From: Actinomadura mexicana
Lineage (GTDB): Bacteria; Actinomycetota; Actinomycetes; Streptosporangiales; Streptosporangiaceae
Reading direction: 5' to 3'
Assembly (NCBI RefSeq): GCF_900188105.1
Contig: NZ_FZNP01000002.1
Location: forward strand, 744,001-808,000
Length of the DNA stretch: 64,000 bases
Shown here in pieces: positions 1-8,704 of this stretch. Position numbers and translations under genes: made by a program. Under the pieces are notes generated by a model. It saw only the letters and a list, made by a program, of their open reading frames with translations. It had not been told where the DNA came from and ran no database searches. Each line of letters starts with the position of its first letter. Positions within the stretch are counted from its first letter, which is position 1.

Positions 1-4
1 GGAG

Positions 5-232
5 TCAGGCCGCGGGCGGGGTGATGTGCCCGGTGGGTGTCCAGGTGCCGAGCGGCTTGGGTGTCTTGTGTCGGGCGCGGCGGTGGGGCCGTCCGTCGGG
101 TCCGGGAAGCGTGGCGAGCCAGGCGTTGATCTTGCGTTCGCTGGCGTGGGCCAGTTGGAAGGCCGGCAGGAGGGTTTGCGCGGCGATGCCGCGGACGCGG
201 CGGTTGCCACCGTGCGCGTAGCCCGATGAAGA
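5..232 (-). pseudogene. C-terminal fragment of an unrecognised protein
   Basis: The minus strand is open for 75 codons between in-frame stops and reads like genuine protein: a basic helical stretch (GGNRRVRGIAAQTLLPAFQ), then LAHASERKINAWL and a Pro/Arg-rich tail ending in ITPPAA. There is no ATG or GTG in the frame, and an in-frame TGA sits at 233-235, so only the 3' part of a gene survives. I do not recognise the family. It is probably a relic, in keeping with the other gene pieces in the first 5 kb. Confidence 0.35.
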
Positions 233-318
233 TCACGATTGGGTTTCGTGGGGCAACCTGGTCGCCGGGCCGGACGTCCTGATCAACGCTGATCATCGCA
301 CCCACCCAAGGGACACTC

Positions 319-1674
319 GTGCTTCGTATCGCCACCACCGGGATGACGGCCGTGCTCATCCTCGGCACGTTAACGGCCGCTCCCGCCCTCGCCGACGGGG
401 CGGCGTCCATCGCGCTCGCCGCCCAGGCCGCTTCCGTCGACCCCGACAACCCCACGACCACGATCACCGGGAAGGTCGTCGCCGCGGACGGAACCCCCGC
501 CGCGAGCATCCCGGTCGACCTGTCCACGAACACTGGATGGGGCTCGGTCGACGACGCCACCACCGCCGCCGACGGCACCTTCACCGCGACGCTGATGCCC
601 AACGGGGCGAGCGACTCGGTGAGCGTCTGGGCCGATGTGCCGTCGCTCGGACTCCACTCCGACATGGTGACCGTCCAGGTCGTCCATGGGAAGACGCAGA
701 CGACCCTGATCGGGAGCCGAGCCGGCCTGGACGAGGGCCAGCCCCTCACCCTCAGCGGTCAGGTCACCTACCAGGGCAGGCCGCTGTCCGGACGGACGGT
801 CGTCATCGACCCCGCCGTCGACCCGGCCCGCTGCACCACGCCCATGTACACCTTCCGGGCCGGCACGGACGCCGAAGGCCGGTTCAGCAGCACCATCAAG
901 CCACCCTGCACCGCGACCTACGTCGCGCGGTCACCCGCGGTCGGTCTTTACGAAGGCTCCACTGCGACCCTCCCCGCGGTCAGCGTCCGGCCGGCCACGA
1001 AGACCTCGCTGTCGGCGACCATGGACGCCTACGGGCGTTTCCGGGCGCGGGGCACCCTGTACGCGGCCTCCGCCGGCGGAGACGTGAACGGCAAGCAGGT
1101 GCTCCTCGAATACTCCCCCAACGGCCGCACCGGCTGGCAGACCGCCCGCCGGATGAAGACCAGCCAGGGACAGTTCAGCGCCTCGTTCAACGTGAACAAC
1201 TCCGGCTACTGGCGGGCTCGCTTCGCCGGGGACACCACCGCGGCCCCCTCCGCCAGTTCCGTGCGCAAGACGTGGCGATGGTCGACCTCGATGTCCAAGC
1301 TGAAGGCGTCCTCGACCAAGGTCCGCAAGAACCGCTACATCACCGTCTCCGGGACCCTGAGCCGCTACTACAGCAGCAAGAACCGTTTCGGCGCGTTCCC
1401 CGGCCAGAAGGTGCGCATCATCTTCCGGTTCCGCGGCAAGAAGACCTGGTACCACGTCAAGTGGGTGAAGACCAACAGCAAGGGCCGCTACACGGCCAAG
1501 GTCCGCGCCTACGGCGACGGCTACTTCGCCGCCACTTTCGCAGGCACCAGCGACACCTGGGCCGCCGGCACGCCCAATGACCGCTACGTCAACACCTACG
1601 CCGTCCCGTCCCCCAGCGGCCGTTCCGGTCCGCCGCCCGTCATGACCGTTCTCCCGTGGCGAGGCGACCAGTAG
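319..1674 (+). CDS. secreted protein with carboxypeptidase-regulatory/Ig-like repeats
   Basis: This 451-residue protein starts at GTG. Residues 1-25 form a signal peptide (basic start, hydrophobic core, ALA-DG cleavage site), so it should be exported by Sec. Residues about 46-110 resemble a carboxypeptidase regulatory-like fold (TITGKVVAADGTPAASIPV then DGTFTA), and about 130-205 repeats the theme (LTLSGQVTYQGRPLSGRTV). The C-terminal half is Tyr/Arg/Lys-rich beta structure typical of Ig-like repeat proteins of actinobacteria. No catalytic motif is visible. An extracellular structural or binding role is inferred. Its neighbours are fragments, so context does not help. Confidence 0.8.
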   Translation: MLRIATTGMTAVLILGTLTAAPALADGAASIALAAQAASVDPDNPTTTITGKVVAADGTPAASIPVDLSTNTGWGSVDDATTAADGTFTATLMPNGASDSVSVWADVPSLGLHSDMVTVQVVHGKTQTTLIGSRAGLDEGQPLTLSGQVTYQGRPLSGRTVVIDPAVDPARCTTPMYTFRAGTDAEGRFSSTIKPPCTATYVARSPAVGLYEGSTATLPAVSVRPATKTSLSATMDAYGRFRARGTLYAASAGGDVNGKQVLLEYSPNGRTGWQTARRMKTSQGQFSASFNVNNSGYWRARFAGDTTAAPSASSVRKTWRWSTSMSKLKASSTKVRKNRYITVSGTLSRYYSSKNRFGAFPGQKVRIIFRFRGKKTWYHVKWVKTNSKGRYTAKVRAYGDGYFAATFAGTSDTWAAGTPNDRYVNTYAVPSPSGRSGPPPVMTVLPWRGDQ

Positions 1675-1847
1675 CCATCGCGTCAAGCCACGACCGCCGC
1701 TGACCGGCGGGGAACATCCCACGCCGGGCCTTCCTCCGCCGGTCTGCGGTCGGCCCTGTCCCGCGCGCCTGACCCGCCACCAGTCACCCGTCGACGAGTG
1801 GTCGGGCCTGGACCGCTGCCGCTTCCACACCGACGGTCCCTGATCCC

Positions 1848-1877
1848 GCGCACACTGCAGACGCGCACACTGCAGAC
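1848..1877. repeat. 15-bp tandem direct repeat, two copies
   Basis: The unit gcgcacactgcagac occurs twice without a gap (1848-1862 and 1863-1877), 42 bp ahead of a small ORF. Each copy contains the palindrome CTGCAG. It could be a regulator site or simple slippage. Confidence 0.5.
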
Positions 1878-1918
1878 GATCACGAGACCGACGTCCCTCC
1901 CGCTGATGAGGATCACGA

Positions 1919-2149
1919 GTGGAAGATGATGCCCTCAACCTCGTCGTCCACCTGCGATACGGCGCGAGCCTGTCACCCTTCTGGGAGTGGACGGCGCACC
2001 CCGACAGCCACGGAGGGACCAGCCACTACATCACCATCATCGCCCCGCCGCCCAGCCCAGCCTCAGCAGCCGAGGTCGGCGAGAGAATCGCCGGAGTGCT
2101 GAGCGGCGCCATCAAGGCCTGGCCGACCTCGCAGACACCGGTCGTCTAA
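1919..2149 (+). CDS. small hypothetical protein, 76 aa
   Basis: The ORF starts at GTG with a GAGG motif seven bases upstream. It encodes an acidic N-terminus, a Trp-rich centre (SPFWEWTAH), an Ile-rich strand (YITIIAPPP) and an alanine-rich helix. No signal peptide, membrane segment or known family is apparent. Composition and ribosome site look coding, but nothing else supports function. It could be a remnant like its neighbours. Confidence 0.4.
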   Translation: MEDDALNLVVHLRYGASLSPFWEWTAHPDSHGGTSHYITIIAPPPSPASAAEVGERIAGVLSGAIKAWPTSQTPVV

Positions 2150-2621
2150 GCCCACGCCCGGCGGCCCGACCACCAGGGCGCGCGGGACCTCCTCCCGAGC
2201 ATCCGAGCCGCGCTGCAGGCCGTGCTCACCTCGACCTGCGAGAGCCCTACCGTGCCACGGCCGCAGACGGGTGCGGATCGTTCTCCCCCGCGGGTGAAGG
2301 CGCCGGTGCAGGACACCGCCCGTGCTGTGCTCGTGCAGGAACCGCCCAAGAGCGATGAGGTGACCGCCGGGGTCTGGCAGGGCGGGCGCCTCGGACCGGA
2401 GACCGACCCGCAAGACGACGAGGCGGTTCCAGGCCGCGTTCGGTACGCACGTGGTGCTCCAGCCAGCGCAGGGCGCGACGTGGCGCTGAACGATCTCTCC
2501 GGACCGGGCGTCCCCTCGCTGGGGACGTCCGCCTGACCGGTCCCGCCCTCCATGATCACGACTCGGCGACGGCCGCCAGGAATGCCGCTTTTATTGGGAA
2601 TTCTAGCTCTACGCTTCCGCC
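2150..2621. other. gap without a convincing gene
   Basis: Open frames exist on both strands but their composition looks like high-GC noise, and none has a motif I recognise. The last 50 bases are relatively AT-rich (tttattgggaattctag) and probably hold the promoter of the gene starting at 2622. Confidence 0.5.
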
Positions 2622-3698
2622 GTGACCACGCCGCCTTCCGACGACGTCCCGAGCGACTCCGCGCCATCCGACATCTGGGCTCCGCCCGATTCCCCCGCGT
2701 CCCCGGCCGTTCCCCCGGCCCCTGCGCCGGATGTCGCCCCGCCCGTCCCCGCCGGGCGCCGGACGAACCGGTTTGCGGTCATCGCGCTGGTCACGGGGCT
2801 GCTCGGCCTGATCCCGTTCGCGGTCGGCTTCGTCATCACCGCGCTCGTCCAGACCGGCCGCCGCGGCGAGAAGGGCAAGGGCCTCGCCATCGGCGGACTC
2901 GCCGCCTCCGTCGCCTGGGCCGCCGCCGTCGCCCTGACGCTCGCCCTGTTGCCCGCGGACGTTAACGAATCGTCCGTACGCGAGGACGGAAAGGTGGCGG
3001 TCATCGCCATGCGGCCCGGCGAGTGCTTCAACGAGTTCGAGGAGGGACCTGCCGGCCTGTTCGTGCGGCGGTCACCCTGCTCCACGCCCCATCAGGGAGA
3101 AGTCGGCGCTGAGGTAGAGCTGCCGAACATCCCGTATCCGGGGGAGAAGGAGGTGGCAGCAGGGGCGTTGACAGTCTGCGAGGAGCGCACCGAGTTTCTG
3201 CAGGGAAGCCAGTACGGCCCTGATCTGAAGCTCCATGTCGCGCCACCGGACGAGGACGCATGGAAGAACGGAAGGCGGGCCGCGAAATGCGTCATGCTCT
3301 ATGCGGGCTCTGGGCGGCTTCCAACGTCCCTCGACCAGACCCTGGAAACGAGAACGAAGGACAGTTCCGAGCTCTCGCCGGGTGACTGCATCAGGAAATG
3401 GGAAGACAACGGCATCCAGCGCCTCGTCCCCTGCGACAGAGTGCATCAGTACGAGGTGTTCGCCGTCTACACGATGAACGGCGACAAGTACCCGGGGGAG
3501 GAGGCCGTGGAAGAAAAGGTGAGCGAAGGCTGCACCAAGCGTGCCCGCAAAGTCTGGGGGGCGAATCCTCCCAACGACGTCGACGACACCGCCTACGTGG
3601 CCCCGACCGAGCAAGCCTGGGGATACGGACGCCGATTCGTCATCTGCATGGTCGAGGGCAGCCATAAACCCCTGAAGCGGTCCGTGGTCCCGCACTGA
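2622..3698 (+). CDS. DUF4190 / septum-formation domain membrane protein
   Basis: The product has 358 residues with a GTG start. Residues 1-45 are Pro/Ala/Asp-rich and cytoplasmic. About 50-72 and 88-110 are two membrane helices separated by a basic loop (RRGEKGKGLAIGG), the DUF4190 arrangement. The rest is extracytoplasmic and contains two repeats of the septum-formation family, each with a GxCxxxxE-like opening (MRPGECFNEF near 130, LSPGDCIRKW near 248) and further cysteines that may pair. The family is common in actinobacteria and linked only loosely to envelope or septum biology. Confidence 0.85.
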   Translation: MTTPPSDDVPSDSAPSDIWAPPDSPASPAVPPAPAPDVAPPVPAGRRTNRFAVIALVTGLLGLIPFAVGFVITALVQTGRRGEKGKGLAIGGLAASVAWAAAVALTLALLPADVNESSVREDGKVAVIAMRPGECFNEFEEGPAGLFVRRSPCSTPHQGEVGAEVELPNIPYPGEKEVAAGALTVCEERTEFLQGSQYGPDLKLHVAPPDEDAWKNGRRAAKCVMLYAGSGRLPTSLDQTLETRTKDSSELSPGDCIRKWEDNGIQRLVPCDRVHQYEVFAVYTMNGDKYPGEEAVEEKVSEGCTKRARKVWGANPPNDVDDTAYVAPTEQAWGYGRRFVICMVEGSHKPLKRSVVPH

Positions 3699-3927
3699 CC
3701 CGTCTCCCGGGCGGGGCCCTGGCCCCCGAGGCGGGCCCGGTCAGGCGCCGCAGGTCGGCGCGCAGCGCGGCGGTTTGGTCATCGTGGTCGTCGGCGCGCT
3801 CGTCCAGCCGTTCGACCTGGCCGCGCAGTTCCTCCAGCCGGTGGTCGTTCTCCAGCTCATACAGGGGTGTGCTCCTGACTGGCGTCAAGGCCAGCGGTAT
3901 CGGCCGCGAACTCGGCCCTGAGGGCAT
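3640..3927 (-). pseudogene. coiled-coil gene fragment
   Basis: Within this minus-strand frame the stretch from about 3740 to 3870 encodes a charged heptad-like helix (LEELRGQVERLDERADD). The ends of the frame look random and overlap the 3' end of the DUF4190 gene and an aldehyde dehydrogenase tail. I read it as the internal part of a lost coiled-coil protein. It could also be a chance ORF. Confidence 0.25.
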
Positions 3928-3964
3928 GGCCGGCTACCAGCAACTCAAGTCCGTCTACTGCTGA
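3881..3964 (+). pseudogene. aldehyde dehydrogenase C-terminal remnant
   Basis: In frame to TGA at 3962-3964 this encodes GVKASGIGRELGPEG followed by a Tyr-Gln-Gln-Leu-Lys-Ser end. That is the conserved C-terminus of NAD-dependent aldehyde dehydrogenases, whose tails read GxKxSGxGRExGxEG. Nothing upstream continues the protein, so only about 28 codons remain. It marks a deletion or recombination junction. Confidence 0.65.
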
Positions 3965-4126
3965 CAGGGCGAGCGCCGCGCCGACCGGGGCGAACACCGG
4001 CCAGACGACTACCGCGGCAGGAAGGCTCGACACGGGACCGTCAGGTGCAGCACTGCCTGGCGATCCTGGCGCTGTGCCAAGCGACCACGATGGCAGCAGA
4101 ACGCAGAAGGAGTTCACGCGGCCCGG

Positions 4127-4897
4127 TCAACCGCCCTGAACGAGTCCCGCCTGTGCTCCAGTGGGATCGGCGATGACGACGACGCGGCCCACCGGGCCCT
4201 CCATCGGCGGTACCTCGATGGTACCTCCCAACTCGACGGCCCGGCCCGCAGAGGTATCGCAGTCGGTGACCGTGAAGTAAGGAGCCCAGGCGGGCGCGTC
4301 CCTGTGTTGGAGGCGGCCTGCCTGGGACATGCCCGCGACATAGTGGTCACCGAGGCGGCACAAGGTGTATGCGCCCGAGCCGCGGTCCTCGGTGGTGAAC
4401 GTCCAGCCGAACACGTCCGCGTAGAAGCGCTTCGCCGCTTCGACGTCCGGGCAGAGCAACTCGATCCACGAAAGCGTCCCGTGCTCTCCGCTCTTCACCG
4501 CGCCGCGCCAGATGTACGCCTGCCAGAGGCCGAACCCGGCGCCCAGCGGATCCGCGCACAGCGCCGCCCGGCCGAGATGGGCGTTGTCGTACGGGTCCGA
4601 ATAGGCACGCCCGCCCGCCCCCTCGACCGTACCGACGGCCGCATCGGTGTCGGTGACGCTGAAGAAGCAGGTCCAGCCAGGCGTCTCGGTGTCATCTTGG
4701 AGCTTCGTCATTCCCGCTGTCTCGACAGAGTCCGGCCCCATGGTGAAAGTGGTGCAGTCGCCGAGCCGTTCATAGGAGATCGTGTACGAATTCCAATTGA
4801 ACAAACCTTCATAGAAGGCCGCCGACACCTCGCTATTCGGACTGTACAAGCCAGCCCAACAGGGCTCTCCTACCTCGTATGCCACTACCTCGTTCAC
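4127..4897 (-). CDS. VOC family protein with two glyoxalase-like domains
   Basis: The chosen start is GTG at 4895-4897 because GGGGGTG lies just upstream; an in-frame ATG at 4957 would add 20 residues unlike the family. The 256-residue product has two vicinal-oxygen-chelate modules, about residues 15-118 and 130-255. Each has the opening WxELxxxDxxAAxxFYxxxFGW pattern (CWAGLYSPNSEVSAAFYEG and SWIELLCPDVEAAKRFYAD). Such actinobacterial proteins are called hydroxylases or glyoxalase-like proteins. The substrate cannot be told. It appears monocistronic. Confidence 0.85.
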   Translation of the reverse strand: MNEVVAYEVGEPCWAGLYSPNSEVSAAFYEGLFNWNSYTISYERLGDCTTFTMGPDSVETAGMTKLQDDTETPGWTCFFSVTDTDAAVGTVEGAGGRAYSDPYDNAHLGRAALCADPLGAGFGLWQAYIWRGAVKSGEHGTLSWIELLCPDVEAAKRFYADVFGWTFTTEDRGSGAYTLCRLGDHYVAGMSQAGRLQHRDAPAWAPYFTVTDCDTSAGRAVELGGTIEVPPMEGPVGRVVVIADPTGAQAGLVQGG

Positions 4898-5898
4898 GAG
4901 ACACCCCCGTACAAGAGACTTCAAGGCTATCGCCCAGGTAGTAAACACCTTGTCCAAGGAAGGACTTCCTTTGACTAATTAGCGGCTGTTCCGTCCTGTG
5001 GTTTCTGTCTGGTTCGAGGTCAGGTTCCGCGCCAGGTGGGGGTGTTCTCGCCGGTGAGCGGCGAGTCATGAGATCGGTTATCGCGATGTGGACCACGGTG
5101 GCATGCGCAGGTAGGTACAGATGACGTTGACGATGATCTGTCGCCGGGCTGGATTGTCCTGGATGAGGCGTTCCAGGCGTACATGCCAGCCAGCCTTGGG
5201 GTGCCTCGTCGCTGCCGAACTGGTTAGCGGCGTCGGCGACGGGCGGCGCCCCGATCGAGGCGGGCTGGTTGACCACCACCAGTACACGCGCGAAGGTGTC
5301 GCTGGCCGCCCCGGAGGAACAGGTCCGCGAAAGTGGTTCCCTGCGGTGGCCGGCGGCGAGTAGACGCTGCAGGAGCTGGCGCACGAGTACCAAACCGAGG
5401 GCTCAGGGTACCGGCGCACCGTGCAGACCGCCTATGTAGAACGGGATGTTCTCACTTGCCCGTTACCCGCTTGAACGCGCTGATCAGGTCCTTGGTGACC
5501 GTTGCTCGGCCCGGGCGTCAGGGTCAGGGGGTGTCGAGGAAGCCCGCAGGTCTTGATCGCAGCCGGCGAGGCGGGGTTTCGGAGCCGGAAGGGCTCACGG
5601 GTGCTGCGGCGTACTTCAGGGCATGCGGCTGCCAGCCCTCAGTGGGGACAGCTCAGTTACGACGGTGCGGGTGACTGGTGTCGGTCAGGGCAGGTTGCCG
5701 ACGTAACCCTGGACGGCGTTCGCGGAGCAGTGTGAGCACGCGCCGAGAAGTCGGTCACCGTGCATGACTTGGCGTTCGGTCCGGTGCCGACCGGCCCAAC
5801 GGCATCATCGACGGGCTGTGATCAAGGGGTGGGGAGGCGAAAGGCGGCGGGACGGACGCCGCGCGCCCGTCCCGCCGCCTTCTCCCGGTACTCGCCGA
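4898..5898. other. degenerate gap with transposase debris
   Basis: About 1 kb with no intact gene. The minus strand holds a recognisable IS110-like piece (5214-5291). A plus-strand frame ending near 5475 encodes a possible helix-turn-helix scrap (TLQELAHEY). The remainder shows no motif I recognise on either strand. Confidence 0.5.
5214..5291 (-). pseudogene. IS110-family transposase fragment
   Basis: The minus strand encodes FARVLVVVNQPASIGAPPVA. This matches the N-terminal DEDD-type core of IS110-family transposases, which read close to VLVVVDQPASIGALPLAVA. The aspartate of the consensus is Asn here, and the frame loses similarity within 30 codons. No terminal repeats or intact element were found. 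It is a dead remnant. Confidence 0.4.
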
Positions 5899-6723
5899 TC
5901 AGGAGCGGAAGGCGGCCGCGTTCTCGGCGGACCACTGGGCGAAGCTGCGCGCGTCGCGGCCGGTGATCTCCTTGACGGTCGGGACCACGGTGTAGCCGAC
6001 CTCTGGCGTGTTCCCCAGCGCGTTGACGAGGAACTCGATGGTCTCCGCGCCCATGCCGTCGCCGCGCCACTTGGCGCGCGCCTGGTCCACGGTCAGCTCC
6101 ACGAACCCCACGTCCGTGCCGATGGCCGCGCTCAGGATCGCGACCTTGTCCCTGAGTGTGATCGCCTCGGGGCCGGTGATGGTGAGGGTCTCGCCGCCAT
6201 GCCCGCCCTCGACCAGCACCGTGGCGGCCACGGCGGCGATGTCGCGCTCGTGCACCGGCGCGCTGAGCCGGTCCCCGAACGGCTCCTTGATGATGCCCTC
6301 GGCCCTGATCGTCTGTGCCCACCAGCGCAGCGTGTTGGACATGAACTCGACCGGCTCGAGCAGCGTCCACTCGATGTCGTTGGCGGTCAGAGCCTGCTCC
6401 AGCTCACCGTCCGCGCGCCCGCCGAGGACCGTGACCCGCCGCACGCCCGCCTCGGCGGCCAGCTTCACCAGACCGGCGCCGTTGGGCAGGGGCGTGTAGT
6501 CGTCACCCGCGAAGTTGATCAGGTGCGCGGCCTCGATGCCGTCGAAGACGCCGGTCAGTGAGTCGAGGTCGGCGAGGTCGCCGGCGACGACCTCGACACC
6601 CTCGGGGAAGGCGGCCTTGGCGGGGTTCCGGGTCAGGGCGCGAACCGGTCGCCCTGCCGCGCGGAGCTCCTCGACGACGAAACGGCCGACGGTCCCGGTG
6701 GCACCTGTGACGAGGAAAGTCAT
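5899..6723 (-). CDS. NmrA-like NAD(P)H-binding oxidoreductase
   Basis: The 274-residue protein opens with a Rossmann nucleotide-binding site, VTGATGTVGRFV (residues 5-16), followed by the basic ALTRNP typical of NADP-binding atypical SDRs. It lacks the YxxxK catalytic pair of classical SDRs, as usual for NmrA/HSCARG proteins that sense NADP or reduce quinones. Its promoter region carries repeated GAACGGAACG motifs, so a TetR-type repressor probably controls it. No such regulator lies immediately next to it. Confidence 0.88.
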   Translation of the reverse strand: MTFLVTGATGTVGRFVVEELRAAGRPVRALTRNPAKAAFPEGVEVVAGDLADLDSLTGVFDGIEAAHLINFAGDDYTPLPNGAGLVKLAAEAGVRRVTVLGGRADGELEQALTANDIEWTLLEPVEFMSNTLRWWAQTIRAEGIIKEPFGDRLSAPVHERDIAAVAATVLVEGGHGGETLTITGPEAITLRDKVAILSAAIGTDVGFVELTVDQARAKWRGDGMGAETIEFLVNALGNTPEVGYTVVPTVKEITGRDARSFAQWSAENAAAFRS

Positions 6724-6742
6724 GATCGAATCCTAACTATGC

Positions 6743-6786
6743 GGAACGGAACGTTCTGCTCTCATTCTAACAGAACGGAACGCTTC
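6743..6786 (-). promoter_or_regulatory. repeated operator upstream of the NmrA-like gene
   Basis: Two related motifs, GGAACGGAACGTTCTG (6743-6758) and AGAACGGAACGCTTC (6772-6786), lie about 29 bp apart, just ahead of the ATG at 6723. The first contains the perfect palindrome GAACGTTC. The AT-richer spacer would hold the -10 region. The layout suits binding by a TetR-family dimer. Confidence 0.55.
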
Positions 6787-6789
6787 ATT

Positions 6790-7084
6790 CCACTATCGAG
6801 TGGAGGCTGACCGTCGGCGTACCCGCTGGCCGCATGTCTTTGGGCCGAGGGGATCGAGATCGGGGTGTCGACTCGCTCGCTCAAAGGACGGTTTGCGGCT
6901 CCGGCTCCGCTTGGGGTCGAAGAAGCCGTCGGCCCCGGCGACCAAGAGCAAGCCGTCCCAGAGTCGTCCGGCGGCTTCACCGCAGGGTGCGGGTGTGATC
7001 ACGGATCCGAGCGGGGTCGTGCCGGCGATGCGGAGTACAGGCGGCGAGCCTTCGGAGCGGAGGGGGTGACGAGCGATCTTGCGC
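6790..7084. other. intergenic stretch, nothing recognised
   Basis: Between the NmrA-like promoter and the operator at 7085 both strands have short open frames, but none shows a ribosome site, motif or convincing composition. Confidence 0.4.
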
Positions 7085-7128
7085 GGCTAACCTTGTTAGC
7101 CTTATGGTTGTAGCTAATAAGGTTAGCC
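7085..7128 (+). promoter_or_regulatory. inverted-repeat operator of the SRPBCC-TetR operon
   Basis: GGCTAACCTT (7085-7094) and AAGGTTAGCC (7119-7128) are perfect 10-bp inverted copies. Inner half-sites (GTTAGCC at 7095-7101 and TAGCTAA at 7111-7117) suggest two overlapping dimer sites. The block is markedly AT-richer than its surroundings and ends 18 bp before the ATG at 7147, so it should overlap the promoter. The TetR gene at 7686 is the likely ligand. Confidence 0.65.
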
Positions 7129-7146
7129 GAGAAGGAAGGGGTCGTT

Positions 7147-7671
7147 ATGGCTGTCCGCATCGTCCGTATCGTGGGGATCGTGGTCGTCGCACTCGTCGTC
7201 GTCACCGGAGGCCTGTACGGCTGGACCAGGAGCCACCCGCACAAGCTCCGCGCCGAGATCGAGGTCGACGCCTCCGCCGCCCAGGTCTGGCAGGTGCTCA
7301 CCGACTTCCAGGCCTATCCCGAGTGGAACCCGTTCATCCTCAGCGCCGTCGGCGAGCCGAAGAGGGGCGCGAAGCTGGTCAACAAGCTGGCCGGAAAGGA
7401 CGGCGGGAAGGGGATGACCTTCAAGCCGACCGTCCTGGTCGCCGACCCCGGGCACGAACTGCGCTGGATCGGCCGGTTCGGCGTCCCGGGCGTGGTCGAC
7501 GGCGAACACTACTTCCTCATCCAGGAGACGGGCCCCGGGCGCGTCAGGCTGACCCAGGGGGAGGACTTCACCGGCTTCCTGGTGCCCTTCGCCGGGAGCG
7601 CGATCGACGTCCAGGACAACTTCGCCGCCATGAACGCCGCGCTCAAGAAGCGCGTCGAGGCTGCGCGCTGA
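7147..7671 (+). CDS. membrane-anchored SRPBCC (START-like) protein
   Basis: The protein has 174 residues. Residues 7-25 form one hydrophobic helix. The rest is a polyketide-cyclase/START fold: EIEVDASAAQVWQVLTDF, then YPEWNPFI, then a C-terminal helix (NFAAMNAALKKRVE). This fold binds hydrophobic ligands; no catalytic residue can be assigned. A purine-rich GAAGGAAGGGG ribosome site precedes the ATG. The TetR gene starts 14 bp downstream, so the two form an operon, probably under the TetR's own control. Confidence 0.85.
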   Translation: MAVRIVRIVGIVVVALVVVTGGLYGWTRSHPHKLRAEIEVDASAAQVWQVLTDFQAYPEWNPFILSAVGEPKRGAKLVNKLAGKDGGKGMTFKPTVLVADPGHELRWIGRFGVPGVVDGEHYFLIQETGPGRVRLTQGEDFTGFLVPFAGSAIDVQDNFAAMNAALKKRVEAAR

Positions 7672-7685
7672 GAGAAGATCGCACC

Positions 7686-8231
7686 GTGAGCGACCGGCCT
7701 GAACTCAGCCTCCTGAGCTCCCGCGCGACCCAGATCGTCTCGGTCGCGCGGGAGCTGCTCGAAGAGGAGGGGTGCGATGCCCTCACGATGCGAGCCCTGG
7801 CCGCGCGGCTGGACATCCGCGCGCCCTCGCTCTACAAGCACTTCCCGAACAAGGCCGCCGTCGAGTCGGCGCTGATCGAGCTGGGCATGGCCGAGCTCGG
7901 CGCCGAGCTGTACCGGGCCATCGAGGAGCCGGAACCGGTGCCGGCGCTGCTGCGGGCCTACCGCGCCGCGGCTCTGGCCGGCCCGCACCTGTACCGGCTC
8001 GCGACGCGGGGCCCGCTGGACCGGGCAAGTCTCGCGCCGGGCCTGGAGGACTGGGCGGGCACCCCGTTCTTCCTCGTGATGGGCGAGCCGTACACCGCGC
8101 AGGCACTCTTCTCGACCGCGCACGGCATGACGATCCTGGAACTGGACGGACGCTACCCGCCGGGCTCCGACCTCGACCGGACCTGGGCGGAGGCCGCCCA
8201 CGCCTTCGAACTCATCCGGACCAGCCGATGA
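7686..8231 (+). CDS. TetR family transcriptional regulator
   Basis: Starting at GTG the product has 181 residues. Residues 12-58 are the TetR DNA-binding domain (IVSVARELLEEEGCDALTM, then LAARLDIRAPSLYKHFPNK as the helix-turn-helix). The remainder is a helical ligand-binding domain of the WHG type seen in many actinobacterial TetRs. The gene follows the SRPBCC gene closely, and the operator at 7085-7128 is a good candidate for autoregulation. Confidence 0.92.
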   Translation: MSDRPELSLLSSRATQIVSVARELLEEEGCDALTMRALAARLDIRAPSLYKHFPNKAAVESALIELGMAELGAELYRAIEEPEPVPALLRAYRAAALAGPHLYRLATRGPLDRASLAPGLEDWAGTPFFLVMGEPYTAQALFSTAHGMTILELDGRYPPGSDLDRTWAEAAHAFELIRTSR

Positions 8232-8356
8232 CGACGCAGGCGGGCGCCGCGACGGCCGGGGGCCCAGGGCGTCGGTGCTCGCGACGTCGGCCAGCCTGAC
8301 GGCAACTGGTCGATGGCGGCACCTTATGCATGCCGATATGGGTATATGATGAGGCC

Positions 8357-8701
8357 ATGGCACGGGCAGCAACGACGTCGGACGTCTTCAACGCGATCGC
8401 CGAGCCGCAGCGCCGGGAGATCCTGGTGCTGTTGCGGGTGGGTGAGCGGTCGGTGACCGAGTTGGCCCGGGAGCTGGGGATGACCCAGCCGGGGGCGTCC
8501 AAGCACCTGCGGGTGCTCCGGGAGGTCGGGCTGGTGCGGGACCGCAAGGCGGGCAAGCAGCGCCTCTACGACCTGGATGCCCGCGGGCTGCGAGCGGTTC
8601 ACGAGTGGACCGGCGGGTTCGAGCGGTTCTGGAACGAGAGCTTCGACCGGCTGGACGCGTACGTGCAGGACCTGAAGCAGGCAAGGCGGGAAGAGGAGTA
8701 G
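8357..8701 (+). CDS. ArsR family winged-helix regulator
   Basis: The product has 114 residues: FNAIAEPQRREILVLL, then SVTELARELGMTQPGASKHLRVL (recognition helix) and the beta-wing (LVRDRKAGKQRLYDL). A -10 box (tatgat, 8345-8350) ends six bases before ATG 8357, so the transcript is probably leaderless and the upstream ATG at 8330 is not used. No metal-binding CxC is present. The gene is coupled to the SRPBCC gene at 8705, the usual pairing in which the regulator governs an AHSA1-like protein. Confidence 0.9.
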   Translation: MARAATTSDVFNAIAEPQRREILVLLRVGERSVTELARELGMTQPGASKHLRVLREVGLVRDRKAGKQRLYDLDARGLRAVHEWTGGFERFWNESFDRLDAYVQDLKQARREEE

Positions 8702-8704
8702 CTG

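Noticed and set aside
2146..2667. Minus-strand ORF of 173 codons in the 2.1-2.6 kb gap
   Set aside because: Ser/Arg/Pro-rich, no motif, and it runs into the promoter and start of the DUF4190 gene.
5363..5476. Possible helix-turn-helix peptide after the IS110 remnant (TLQELAHEY...)
   Set aside because: Only about 35 codons, no start or ribosome site, and no wider similarity. It is too weak to list as a gene.
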